A stretch of 31,813 nt of DNA from Neoconidiobolus thromboides FSU 785 (lineage: Eukaryota > Entomophthoromycota > Entomophthoromycetes > Entomophthorales > Neoconidiobolaceae): positions 1 to 31,813 of the forward strand of contig MU626474.1 in NCBI GenBank assembly GCA_025603075.1, written 5' to 3'. Made by a program: the position numbers and the translations under genes. The notes under the pieces were generated by a model, which was given only the letters and a program-made list of their open reading frames with translations, did not search any database and was not told the DNA's origin. Below, piece by piece: positions 9,821-20,084 of this stretch. Within the stretch, counting starts at the first letter, position 1; the number at the start of each line of letters is the position of its first letter.

Positions 9821-12038
9821 TTGGTTTTATATTTTCAAATTTTTTATCAAAACACTTTTATTTATACTTTTTAATTTTAAGGCATAGATTGAAAATCTCT
9901 ATGGGGGTGTCTTTGTTTCAGTATCTAACTAATGGTTCATTTAATCTTACATTGCATAGTAAACGGTTAAAATAGTTAAACACAGAAATACCTATCAGTA
10001 GTTATTTTATTCACAACGATTTCTTTTTTAAAGTCAAACTTTATTTTAAAATTACAAATACTATTGCTAGTTAAACTATTTCCCATTGGAAGGGCATGGT
10101 AAAGTTAAACCAGAGATGTATTTGTACATCTATATTTGGATTATTAGAATAAATTTGATTTGTGTAAACAATCCAAAACTTCAAAAACAAAAGGTGACGT
10201 ATATTTTGAGCCAAAAACTCGACTTATTTTATTATCATCAGCTTTATAAAAAAGGGGGAGACCATTGTTTATCAACACTCCATTATGCTATTTGAATCTG
10301 GGGGATATTATCCAGAGATATTAAATGATGTAAGAGTTCTATTAAATAAAATCGACAAATAAACATTGTAGACTAATTTGAAGCTAAGATTTAATTTTTT
10401 TATCAGGTTTGATTTTTTGCGAAAATTATTCAGGTATAAATATCATAAAGTTGGTTGCAATCTTTTCAAAGTTTAAAGGCTCAAAAGGCCTTTTCTTTAA
10501 TTTCAAAATAAGTTATATCTATGGACGCCCTTTGTTTCTGTATCTAGCTAAGTCTTTTTTATTTTACGCTACATAAAAATTAGATAAAAATCAAGCAAAA
10601 AGTGATTCCTACACTTTTTAACTTTCGATTTAAATTTATACTATCCTATACTCTGCACTATAAATTGTTTTGGACAAAAATACTTTTATTATGAAGTTGA
10701 TGTCGATGCTGAAATGATGTTTGATAAAAAACGTTTATTTACATTACAATATTGTATTATAATGTGTATTATATAATTTTTTTTGAAATTGCAAGCACGG
10801 AAATATGTGTTTAAAAATAAACTAAATTCATCTCAAGGGTAAGGAAAGAGCTTAACTCCCTTTCGGCACATCACATTATCTTTTAATCTTTATATTAACA
10901 TTTACCCTTTCGGCAATCGTTGTTTGTCTCTTACAAATTGGTTATCATAAGGTGAAGTATTTATAAACCATTTAATTCATCCAAGACTTGGCACCTGTAG
11001 TCGAACAATAAATGCTTATCTCAACCATATATATATGTTTTTTCTTTTTTTTTAATTACCACATACGAATGCTATAGCATTCTTTTTATCATAAATCTTT
11101 TAAATATCTAACCTTGAACGTATATCAATTTGTGAAAAAAAAAACTATAACAAACAAATGAGTAGACATTCTTTTTTATTATCCTACTCTTAGTTTGTAA
11201 GTACTTAAATACAATTACTAAGCAAAAGAATGACTTTTTTATAAACTAACAACCCATTTTTATACTCTACATTAAGATATTGATGAAGACTTTACTTATA
11301 TAACTACTAATAAATTATCAACTTAATTCTATACAGTATCTAGATTTATTAAATAGTTAAGCTGATATTACCTAAAATTAAAAAAGCGCATTGAATTATT
11401 TTAGATGAGATAAATATTACCTTTCTAAAAAATGATAACATATTTTAAAAAATACAACCAAGTGGGATCTAGCGCTTATTAGATGAGATTTTAAATATGT
11501 AGTTAAAGCAGAAAGTGAACTCACCTGATAAAATAAGTGCTACTATTACAATATTGGTAAATTTTATCTACAAATAAATTTATTGATAAATGAGCGATAG
11601 TGGGTAGCGTCCCCCCGTGTTATAGTAATAAAAATCATATATGGATTTTATTCCATTATACCCCTATTATTTTAACAAAGTGGTATTACATAAAATATAC
11701 GATTGTTTTGAAAATACTGTTAGGGTCTATCTAAACATTATTACCTTCAGTTTCAATAAGCTAGCTTCAATTCCAAAAGGTTTGTTATGGTATCTAGCGA
11801 CATGAAGTCATGTTTTGTTCCTATAACATTTTAAAATGAATCTTATAAGACGATTTATCTTGATTTTGTTTTAGGCTACTTATGATAAATAAAACATTTA
11901 TTAGAGCCTTTAAAAGTGTTACAACTGTTATCTGCACTCATTATATGGTAACTATGATCAATACTTATTGTATCTAAAGTAGTGATATATTTTTGATGAA
12001 CTTTCGAATCACCTTAAACATAAAAGGCTAAAAAAATA
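9821..12038. other. Gene-poor AT desert
   Basis: About 2.2 kb with no supported gene. Two diverged copies of a short repeat, TCTATGG..TTTGTTTC.GTATCTA.CTAA, lie near 9898-9935 and 10518-10555. CCCTTTCGGCA occurs twice (near 10858 and 10907). A weak imperfect palindrome spans about 11620-11670. Short ORFs here are low-complexity and lack any family resemblance. Confidence 0.5.
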
Positions 12039-12138
12039 TAGGGCTATGTTTTTTGTTTAAGAATTTTACCAAAAATCTTTCTACTTAAATAGCGCTTAAA
12101 AAACGGAAAAATGATGAAACTAAAAAAAACAGCCCCAT
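12039..12138 (-). repeat. MITE-like element, copy 4
   Basis: Reverse orientation. TAGGGCTATGTTTTTTGTT at left, ACTTAAATAGCGCTTAAAAA core, and CAGCCCCATA right end. Both termini carry matching GGGGAT to GGGCT changes. Confidence 0.75.
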
Positions 12139-12435
12139 ATGCTATGCTATACGAAAAATACTATTGAGAAATAAAGTTACTATATAAAATAAAATGTAAA
12201 TAGCATGTATTTCAACTATGCTTTAAAACTTTTCTGAAACAGAAAGTTATTTAGTGTGATATTATAAAGCCACTTTTACAATTAATGTAAATAAAAGTAA
12301 AGATAAAGTCTATTCTCATGGTTTTTATAAATAGTATCCAATTCAATACAAACTTAAAGAATATAAAAAAATATTGGAATGTTTGGAAAGAATATTGTTC
12401 TTATAAGAGTGTATTTCCACAAATAGTTTAATATA
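12139..12435. other. Short AT-rich spacer
   Basis: About 300 bp between MITE copies 4 and 5. Nothing was recognised. Confidence 0.5.
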
Positions 12436-12536
12436 TGGGAGTGTTTTTTTTGACTTTATTACTTTTTCTATCTTTTAAGCGCTATTTGAGTGGAAAAATT
12501 GTTAGTAAAATTCTTAAACACAAAAATACATCCCCA
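12436..12536 (+). repeat. MITE-like element, copy 5
   Basis: Forward orientation. TGGGAGTGTTTTTTTTGAC start, TTAAGCGCTATTTGAGTGGA core, and ACATCCCCATATA end, flanked by TA. Confidence 0.8.
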
Positions 12537-12602
12537 TATATAAATAATTTAGAACACAAATATGCCTTTAAAAAAATCGAATTTTAACCTTTAAATATAG
12601 AA

Positions 12603-12691
12603 ACATATTTTTTTATTCAGGAATTTTAATAACAATTTTCTGCTTAAATAGCATTTAAAAATAAAGTGATAAAACCAAAAAAAACACCCTA
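12603..12691 (-). repeat. MITE-like element, copy 6 (degenerate)
   Basis: Reverse orientation and strongly diverged: ACATATTTTTTTATTCAGG, TGCTTAAATAGCATTTAAAA, and AAAAAAAACACCCTATA at the right. It abuts the transposase remnant. Confidence 0.6.
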
Positions 12692-13205
12692 TATAAATAT
12701 GAACAAAGGAAACTACACGGTGCTGACTAATGCCTTTTATCTAATTAATGTTAGAAAGAGATGGAAAGTATTAAACGAAAGTGAAAGAAATTTAGTAAGA
12801 ATTCTAATTTCAAAAGGTATAACCCATCAAGAAATTCCAGATAAATTAAATGTTGAAAGGAGTACTATTACTATATTATCGCTGAGTTTCAAGAAAACAT
12901 TGATGGGCTTATTCATAAATTAAAAGAATAGTTAAAGAAAGGAATGCTTCTATAACCAATTATTTGAACATTGTCTTATTAAAAATGAAACGAATATTAA
13001 AGAAGTAGTTGTATATGCTCAAGATTTAGCAAATAGTATTGGCTTTAAAGCCAATATCAATGGGTCCTTTATTGCTAAATTCTTAAAAAATAACAATATT
13101 GAAACTCGTATTCTAAAAAGCAACATCCCTCATGAATTTTCACTAAACCTAAATACTTTTTCTAACCAAGATTATAAACCTTCGCTCTTCGATTCAAACA
13201 TTATA
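12666..13205 (+). pseudogene. Transposase remnant (pogo/Tc1-mariner-like DNA-binding region)
   Basis: The first frame (to 12923) encodes LNESERNLVRILISKGITHQ followed by EIPDKLNVERSTI. This is a helix-turn-helix like those opening Tc1/mariner/pogo transposases. A frameshift moves coding to another frame at about 12945-13200, which reads ECFYNQLFEHCLIKNETN, IKEVVVYAQDLANSIGFKAN and GSFIAKFLKNNNIETRIL. That layout resembles the second, CENP-B-type HTH of pogo/Tigger proteins. No DDE catalytic domain follows, so it cannot be a working transposase. It lies directly between MITE copies 6 and 7 and may be a decayed relative of the element that mobilised them. The family call rests on pattern only. 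Confidence 0.5.
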
Positions 13206-13312
13206 TGGGGATGTTTTTTTATTTCATTACTTTTTCCATTTTTTAAGCGCTATTTGGCTATTTGAGTGGAAAGATTGTTAGTAAAATTCTTAAACAAAAG
13301 AATACATCCCTA
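13206..13312 (+). repeat. MITE-like element, copy 7
   Basis: Forward orientation, TGGGGATGTTTTTTTATTTC to ACATCCCTATA. It carries a small internal duplication (TATTTGGCTATTTGAGTGG). It closes the transposase-remnant segment on the right. Confidence 0.8.
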
Positions 13313-14850
13313 TATATTCTAATCATCCTAATTTAAATTCTAGTTTTTACATCCAAGAATATAGAGATAATCTCAATATGTATCAATATGTTTACAAAAC
13401 AATCAATACTTCTTTTCCTTTTCTGAACTGCTTTGGGGTCAATGTAAATTGCTACTACATTTAAATTTGTTAAAAAGTAGTAATATACTAATAAACACAT
13501 ATAGGTCAATTCACAATAAGCTTCACTTATTATAAACAAAACATTTATAGTATAAAGTATTATTGTTAATCTCCACAAAAAACTTATTACCATTATATTA
13601 TCATAAGAGGTCTATTCTAGTCTATAGTATAAACATCGTATAGAATATACTATTACTATCATATAATATTACTATAACATATATTTATGCAGTGAATTGA
13701 GCGCTCTTTTAATATATTAAATAAAAACATAAAAATAGTCAATACCGCTTTGAAGTTCATACTTGAATATTGTAATTGTTAAATGCTTCATATATTATAT
13801 CCAAACACGCATTAGCTTTATCTTGTATATTAAACCATATATGTTTATACTCTTTTTATATACATATCGCGTATTATGGATACCAACTGCATTTTGGTCT
13901 CATTTAAAATGATAACAATTATCCTCTAGAAAGATCAATCACTATTTTATAACATCACTTACACCTAAGGCCAGTATTTAATGTCTATTACGAGACTAAA
14001 ATTAACATAACAATTGTTTATTAAAATAGAAAAGAATTGAAATTTGTGCTCTTTATTCAACCCATATTTTATTTGACCTTGAATGTTAATGCCTATCTAT
14101 TCTTTAATTTAAGCATTATAAAAATAATAATCGATCAACCTTTATATAATCTTCATAGAAAACTAATGATTATGTTATAGAGATATACAATTTTAATAGG
14201 ACATTAACTAAAGAAAAATTGAAATTTGTAATCAATAGAAATAAAATTTATTATAGATCTAAATATTTATAAAGCTAAATAAATTATCTTTAGATATTAA
14301 TAAAGTGTACCGCTCAAATCTTTTTATTGAGTCTTTAATATACTATAATTGACTATTAGAATTTATTACTTTAAGGCTAAATCTTGTATATAAGTAGGAA
14401 TTTTGGGAATTTTATGTTAGATTTTTATTTCTGCTAGGTCTATGACAACTTGTTTTCATAGGGCTTTGTAAATCATTGAAACATCCTCTTTTGGTTATAT
14501 AATATTTATACATATTTTTAAAGTTTTGAGCAAAATTATATTTATAGATTTTTATACTATTAACTTCCATTTATTCACAAAGTGAAATATTTATACTAAA
14601 TAAATAACACGATGTTTAAAGATCATAAAGATTGAGTAAACAAGGCGATTAGCCTTTATAGGATCCTCATATTACAGTTTTATGACCGAGCTTTTAGTTG
14701 AGAAGAATTTTCCACTTTTAAAAAACTTTAACTATAAAACTAAATTATAACATAAATTTTCAACTCTCTTCATTAAAACGTATGTTTATATTAATATATA
14801 AAAGCATTAACTTTTATTCGAATTTTATTTATTTTTGCTTTTTCGAGTAT
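13313..14850. other. Gene-poor AT-rich region
   Basis: About 1.5 kb. A minus-strand 86-codon frame (13333-13593) is hydrophobic but shows no family features. No tRNA, ncRNA or repeat was recognised. Confidence 0.5.
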
Positions 14851-14950
14851 TTGGGAATGTATTTTTGTGTTTAAGGATTTTATTAACAAATTTTCCACTT
14901 AAATAGCGCTTAAAAAATGTAAAAAAATGAAGTCAAAAAAAAACTCCCAT
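14851..14950 (-). repeat. MITE-like element, copy 8
   Basis: Reverse orientation. TTGGGAATGTATTTTTGTG start, ACTTAAATAGCGCTTAAAAA core, and AAACTCCCAT end. It lies about 170 bp upstream of the U2 copy B promoter. Confidence 0.75.
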
Positions 14951-15078
14951 TTAATGATTTCTAACTACTCAAAATTATTGGTACATTTTGAAAAATTAAT
15001 CAGCAAATCAAGCAGGTTTGAAATGAATAAAAACTAAACAATCCCACAACTAAAACGTTGACACAATCTCTCTCACTG

Positions 15079-15088
15079 TATAAAAAGG
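15079..15088 (+). promoter_or_regulatory. TATA box of U2 copy B
   Basis: TATAAAAAGG lies about 29-38 bp upstream of the inferred U2 5' end, as expected for a Pol II snRNA promoter. The following segment CTCATTGATTGATCTTTACA is shared with copy A. Confidence 0.5.
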
Positions 15089-15116
15089 TAACCACCCTCA
15101 TTGATTGATCTTTACA

Positions 15117-15300
15117 ATCCTCTCAAGCCTTTTGGCTAAGATCAAGTGTAGTATCTGTTCTTTTCAGTTTAATAACTGAAATTAAGTCTACGGACTTAAA
15201 TGTTATTAACTCAATCTTTGGTTTTCGGAGAAAGCATTGGGCTTGCTCAATGCCTCTCCACAGGTTTCCCTTGTATTGCACTACCGCAGGGTGAAGCCGA
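15117..15300 (+). ncRNA. U2: U2 snRNA, copy B
   Basis: Shows GCCTTTTGGCTAAGATCAAG, the branch-site-pairing GTAGTA, Sm-like site AATCTTTGG, stem-loop III GCATTGGG..CTCAATGC, and stem-loop IV with GTATTGCACTACC. No difference from copy A was seen in the RNA body. Flanks diverge quickly on both sides. The start is set by comparison with human U2, about 10 nt before GCCTTTTGGC; the 3' end is approximate. It is convergent with the second secreted-peptide gene, mirroring the arrangement at 6-7 kb. Confidence 0.95.
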
Positions 15301-15792
15301 ACTCTCATAAAATAATACAAAATTAAATTTCTATAATCTACAATTTACTTAAACACAGTCATAGTCCTATCTCTATCTATTGTATTAATTTGCAAGTATA
15401 ATATTACTTTAAAAAATAATAGCCAAATTAGGATTTAAACTGATATGATTTAAAGATATAATATTTCATTTCAATAAGATCACTTTATAGCTAAGAGTAT
15501 TTTTAATTCAATCTTAAAAACCAAAAAGGGGAATTATACATCATCCGATCTAAAACATAAGTATTTAAAGACTAAAATGACATAAATGAAAGAATTAAAA
15601 AAATAATCATAACATATAAATTAGTTTTGGGTTATTTAACTAAAAAAATATAATTTTGATAAATTGTAATTATTAAATTAAATACATTAAAAAGTTTGAA
15701 TGGGGTATATTATTTAATAATAAGATTAAGCTATAGGTAAAGTATATTCATAAGTATGAATATTGTAAACTATAAATGTAAATTGTGTATTT
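15301..15792. other. Spacer between U2 copy B and peptide gene
   Basis: About 490 bp, AT-rich, no gene seen. It corresponds to the ~600-bp spacer of the other arm but has diverged almost beyond recognition. Confidence 0.5.
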
Positions 15793-15948
15793 TCATTTAA
15801 AAGCAATGCGATATCTTGGTAGATTTAGTCCTCCAGATGAAGAATCTTCATTACCAGAATCGGAATATTGGCTGAAATCTTGAGGTAAAGCAAGAGATAC
15901 GTTGATATAAGCAAGAAGGATAGTCAAGAAGTAGATGTTCATTTTCAT
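15793..15948 (-). CDS. Small secreted peptide, copy B
   Basis: 51 residues. Signal peptide MKMNIYFLTILLAYINVSLA, then mature LPQDFSQYSDSGNEDSSS followed by a Gly/Leu/basic tail ending YRIAFK. It is paralogous to the peptide at 6148-6288: signal and first ten mature residues nearly identical, tails unrelated. Two in-frame ATGs (15948 and 15942) are possible; the second aligns with the paralogue. There are no cysteines and no dibasic site. Function is unknown. The upstream region is also homologous to that of copy A. Confidence 0.6.
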   Translation of the reverse strand: MKMNIYFLTILLAYINVSLALPQDFSQYSDSGNEDSSSGGLNLPRYRIAFK

Positions 15949-17201
15949 TTTTAATAAATCTCATGTTAAAAATTTTCTTAGTTATATAACTTATTAGTAC
16001 AATATTAAATTAATTTAAGTAACAATGGTTAGGGAATATACTCTTTATAGATTTTAAGGGCGGTATTTGAGTGCTTTTTGATCCTATTAATCTTTACCTT
16101 TTTCCCTTAAACTAAGGCTTGTCATTACCAATATTAAAAGTATCCTATTAATTACATCAAATTTTATTTGTTTATAAAACCAAAATAGTTTCTTATCTAT
16201 TAAATAGTAAATAGGTGTTGTTAAATTACAGTAATAAAATTTAAGCTAATTTTGGGAACTATTAAAAGAATGGAATATAAATAGGGATTGTTAATTATTA
16301 AGTAAAATATAAATAGGGATTATTAATTGAATCTTTTATTTATAGTAAGTATAAATATGATATATAAAAAGATATAAAAAGATACAAAAGCTGGACATAT
16401 GAGTCCAGTCATCAGTGTTACATTAAATCTTGTGATTTTCATGACTGTTTTATATGCACTTGATTAAAAATATAATAAGATCAATTTAATAGCTATTAGT
16501 ACCATTCAATGCATAAAAGTATGTTAGCCGAGATATTTGTATTATTGACAGGGATTTTTGTTAATATTAAAAGGAATTTTTAAATAGGAGTATACCTAGT
16601 TTAATTAAATACAATTTCACCAGCACTTCTACTTTATTAACCAATGATTTATGTTACAAGTTTTATAATGAAAAAGGATGATTGTAATAATAGTCCCTAG
16701 TTGAGTATTTGTAAATATCAATCACACTAAGTTCATGTAAAAACATTCATAGCATCAGCAGAACAGTAGACGGTTAAAGCTATATTTGGAGTGCTTGAAG
16801 TGTTTTTTTGTTAGAAAGACAATATGGTTCAAGCTATATAGTTTTGTTATATCAAAGGTATGATGATAAACACATTTTATTATGGAAAAAGCCATTTTCA
16901 AATATCTAATATATATGGTAACAAACGTAAACACAGATGTTATCAGCAAGTGGGCATTTTAAAAATCCTTGAAAGGATCATCCATTGCTACTATTGATTA
17001 CTTTTATAAAAAGTCGTTCAAACTAAAAAGGCTTCAAAATCAAATATACTAAAACCAGTGAATCAACGATGTAAAAATAATTAATAATTAAAACTCCTAT
17101 TATCCTTCTATTGTTAAAATGTAATTTATAAAATTGGCTTTAATTCAAAAGTGCATTTTAATTATATATTAAATTTTCCTTAGTATCATATTAATGAAAC
17201 A
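15949..17201. other. Intergenic upstream of tRNA-Glu
   Basis: The first ~260 bp belong to duplicated arm B. A 32-bp-period direct repeat containing AATATAAATAGGGATT starts at 16274 and again at 16306. The remainder is AT-rich with no supported gene; the short minus-strand frame at 16755-16949 has no family features. Confidence 0.5.
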
Positions 17202-17273
17202 TCCTCATTGGTCCAGTGGTTAGGATCCCACGCTCTCACCGTGGTGGCCAGGGTTCGATTCCCTGATGGGGAG
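17202..17273 (+). tRNA. tRNA-Glu (CTC)
   Basis: A cloverleaf can be drawn. Acceptor TCCTCAT pairs with ATGGGGA, with one T-G wobble. The D-arm contains AGTGGTTAGGA, the anticodon loop is CTCTCAC with CTC, and the T-arm is CAGGGTTCGATTCCCTG with the A and B boxes of a Pol III gene. No intron. It decodes GAG. Confidence 0.95.
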
Positions 17274-17532
17274 AAACAAAGTCTAGTCTTTTATTTTTAC
17301 TCCTAAAACAGTGAAGAGTATTTAACCATTAGATTGGTTTCTAAATTATGTTATATCTATAAACTAAAAATTATTAGTACTTTTTAATTAAACATAAAAT
17401 AAAGTGAGATGCTATTACTTATGTTTTAAATTAAACATTTTTTAATAGTACTGATTTAGCTAATTTTTGTTTTCACCAGAATTGTAGACTAATAAAATAA
17501 TCTGACTTTTTATAAAATTCAGCTTAACTATT
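17274..17532. other. Short AT-rich spacer
   Basis: About 260 bp between tRNA-Glu and MITE copy 9. A T-rich run just after the tRNA (TTTTATTTTTA) could serve as the Pol III terminator. Confidence 0.4.
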
Positions 17533-17632
17533 TGGGGATGTTTTTTTGGTTTCATTACTTTTTCCATTTTTTAAGTGTCACTTGAGTGGAAAGATTTTTA
17601 GTAAAATTCTTAAGTACAAAAATCACCCTCAT
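17533..17632 (+). repeat. MITE-like element, copy 9
   Basis: Forward orientation. TGGGGATGTTTTTTTGGTTT start, decayed core (AAGTGTCACTTGAGTGGA), and ATCACCCTCAT right end. Confidence 0.75.
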
Positions 17633-17798
17633 TTAAAGTTTTAAAAAAGGTTTAAATACCATATTATCAATAATTGTAAAAAAGCTATTTTAATTATATA
17701 AACGAAGACTTTTTAATTTACAATCGGTTAACTAAGCGAAAACTGCTTTTAGCTTTAATTACTGAGTACTAAATTTTATAAAACAAAAAGTAATTATA

Positions 17799-17897
17799 TG
17801 GGGATGTATTTTTGTGTTTAAGGATTTTAATAACAATCTTTCTACTTAAATAGCGCTTAAAAAACGTAAAAGTAATGAAATCAAAAAAACATCCCCA
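17799..17897 (-). repeat. MITE-like element, copy 10
   Basis: Reverse orientation and close to consensus: TGGGGATGTATTTTTGTG, ACTTAAATAGCGCTTAAAAA, AAAAAAACATCCCCA. TA flanks the left end. Confidence 0.85.
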
Positions 17898-18562
17898 AAT
17901 AGTTTCTATTAATATATAATATAAATAATAAAAAATAAATCCAATCTTATTAAAATTAAACATAGTAAAATTTAGAAAAAAAAAGTTATCATATTAAAAT
18001 GCTATATATAAAACACTATAATTATAATCTTATATAATTATCAAGTATAGATATCAAAATATCAAAATATCAAAATATCAAAATATCGAAATTTCATTTT
18101 TACAAAAAATTTAAAAAGGACTTAGTTATATATAATTTTATAAATATATATAATTTTAACTATAAAATTATTTGAGATTAATTAAATATATGATATAAAC
18201 TATAATAAAATTAATTGCAAAAATATAGTTACTGGTATAATTAACTAATTATATTATAATATTTATTTATCATTAAGTTAGTCAAATAATAATTCATATT
18301 TATAGTTATTATTTAATCAAGTTATTTTAAAATAATAAAACTTATATTTAATCTAATAAAATTTTATTTAAAAATATGATTCTAGTTGGTATTATAATAG
18401 CTTAAAATAATCTTTGAGCTGAATACTATTAAGCTACCTTTTGAATTTTGACCATGGGTAACGTTATATAAAGCAGTTTCACAAATTGAAAAGTTAATCA
18501 AGAAACAATACAAACTTTGTTAGTATAAGGTATTATATAGCTTAAGTAAAATAGCTTATTAA
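17898..18562. other. Extremely AT-rich spacer before tRNA-His
   Basis: No gene seen. It includes the (ATATCAAA)n microsatellite annotated separately and long A/T tracts. Confidence 0.5.
18051..18091 (+). repeat. Microsatellite (ATATCAAA)5
   Basis: About five tandem copies of the octamer ATATCAAA, the last with an A-to-G change (ATATCGAA). Confidence 0.85.
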
Positions 18563-18633
18563 GTCATTGTAGTATAGTGGTAGTACACCGCGTTGTGGCC
18601 GCGATAGCGGGGGTTCGATTCCCCCCAATGACA
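18563..18633 (+). tRNA. tRNA-His (GTG)
   Basis: Acceptor GTCATTG pairs with CAATGAC. The D-arm is AGTATAGTGGTAGTAC, the anticodon loop TTGTGGC holds GTG, and the T-arm is CGGGGGTTCGATTCCCCCC. No intron. A -1 G would be added after transcription, as usual for tRNA-His. Confidence 0.95.
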
Positions 18634-18705
18634 TATTTTAATTTTCAATATTTATTATTTATTTACATCAAAGCATTCAGATAAAATAATCTATACTTTT
18701 ACATA

Positions 18706-18805
18706 TGGGAATGTTTTTGATTTCATCATCACTTTTACGTTTTTTAAACGCTATTTGAGTGGAAAGATTGTTAGTAAAATTCTTAAACAAAAAAGTACAT
18801 CCCCA
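18706..18805 (+). repeat. MITE-like element, copy 11
   Basis: Forward orientation. TGGGAATGTTTTTGATTTC start, AACGCTATTTGAGTGGAAAG core, and ACATCCCCATA end. It lies only 73 bp downstream of tRNA-His. Confidence 0.85.
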
Positions 18806-19364
18806 TATTCTGGTTTCATTTTTAATATTTAAAGACAAAACAAATAGGATAAATTAATCCAGGTTAATTATGAAATATATTTATAAGTTTTTTAAAATGT
18901 TATATAAGGCTAATCTTTAATACTATTTAAAGTTAAACATATTGTCAAAGTACTTCCCAATAAAAAAATAACTCACTTACATTATAATTAAAACTGTATA
19001 CTAGTATGATCTATAAAATTGTTAAAAAAAATAATTACAAGGATGGTTTTAATTTTTAGCTAATAGGTTACATTTAATTTACTAATTTTGATTATGAAAA
19101 TATCTAACTGGGCATCTAATAAAAGTTTACATTTATTTTAGATACATGCTTAAACAAATCTTTAATAATCTCAATTGTATTTTGTTATTTTAATAAAACA
19201 ATAGGGGATAATATTATTAAATAATATGGAACTTATGTTGAGTTTACATTTTGATATTTATGTAACTTTTAAAACCCATCGAGCCTGCCTATATTCTTTG
19301 ATTTTTGATTATTGAATTTTTTTTAAATATTCTACACTTAAAAACGATATTAGTTGTAAACATA
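18806..19364. other. Intergenic, AT-rich
   Basis: About 560 bp without any recognisable gene or repeat. Confidence 0.5.
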
Positions 19365-19462
19365 TGGGGATGTATTTGTGTTTAAGGGTTTTACTAACAG
19401 TTTTTTCATTCAAATAGCGCTTAAAAAATGGAAAAATAATGAAACTAAAAAAAACAGCTCCA
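19365..19462 (-). repeat. MITE-like element, copy 12
   Basis: Reverse orientation. TGGGGATGTATTTGTG start, ATTCAAATAGCGCTTAAAAA core, and AACAGCTCCATATG end. The outermost CATATG is mirrored on both sides. Confidence 0.8.
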
Positions 19463-20022
19463 TATGAAATTTCAAATATAGAATTATAGTAAACTACTAA
19501 TTCACTCTCTATTTTATCCTTATGTGTAATATCTGTAAGTTATTGTAGTTGATTAAACGCTTTGATAGCTTCAAAAATTAATTTTTGAATTAAACATATT
19601 TTAAAAAAATAGACAATAGGCTTATTCTTAAAGGTGACAGACAGGATTTACATAAAATCTAAAAAAAGGAGAAAATGATACGGCGAAATAAAGCTACTTA
19701 TACTATAAAAATAGCACTGTCTGTTGTATAAGTGATATTATTTTTGAAGATAACATAAATTTATTAATAAAGGGTGCAGGATTTTATTTAAAGAAAGAAT
19801 AAAATAGGATATGAAGTTCTAAATTATTTCAAGAAATTTAGACGGAAATTTTATTTTGCTTTGATTTTTCATTACGGAATCTCAGAGCAAATAATCAAGC
19901 TTAAAAGTAAATTATCAAACAGTAGCATAAAACATATACTTATTTTTAATCAAGTTAACGGAGGAATAAAAACTCAATTCCGCTATATGAAAAAAAGGGA
20001 GGTGAGAAAAAGCAGGAAAAAG
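19463..20022. other. Intergenic upstream of cysteine-rich gene A
   Basis: About 560 bp, AT-rich, with a purine-rich stretch (GAAAAAAAGGGAGGTGAG) just before the TATA box at 20023. No other feature was recognised. Confidence 0.5.
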
Positions 20023-20033
20023 TATATAAAAAG
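20023..20033 (+). promoter_or_regulatory. TATA box of cysteine-rich gene A
   Basis: TATATAAAAAG lies about 52-62 bp before the ATG at 20085. Confidence 0.5.
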
Positions 20034-20084
20034 AAAATAGGAAAGGCATAAAATCGCAAAAAACTGTAAATTATATATTTAAAA

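Larger units (their letters stand above)
15085..16210. repeat. Inverted segmental duplication, arm B
   Basis: Mirror arm of 5895-7115. On the minus strand the peptide upstream region (about 16020-16200) matches arm A closely, including AAGAAACTATTTTGGTT and CCTTAGTTTAAGGGAAAAA. The arms are separated by ~8 kb containing the P450 gene and transposon debris. Confidence 0.8.

Noticed and set aside
10086-10295. 69-codon plus-strand frame.
   Set aside because: Low-complexity, no family features, no splice context and no paralogue; chance in AT-rich DNA is likely.
13333-13593. 86-codon minus-strand hydrophobic frame with a possible N-terminal membrane segment.
   Set aside because: Residues rich in Ile/Leu/Tyr are expected by chance from this base composition; there is no promoter signal or relative.
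6881-15320. Two near-identical 65-codon frames (6881-7078 + and 15123-15320 -).
   Set aside because: They are antisense readings of the two U2 snRNA genes; their identity reflects the RNA, not a protein.
16755-16949. 64-codon minus-strand frame.
   Set aside because: No recognised motif or conserved counterpart; judged noncoding.
17769-17963. 64-codon minus-strand frame.
   Set aside because: Most of it is MITE copy 10 read through; no independent coding signal.
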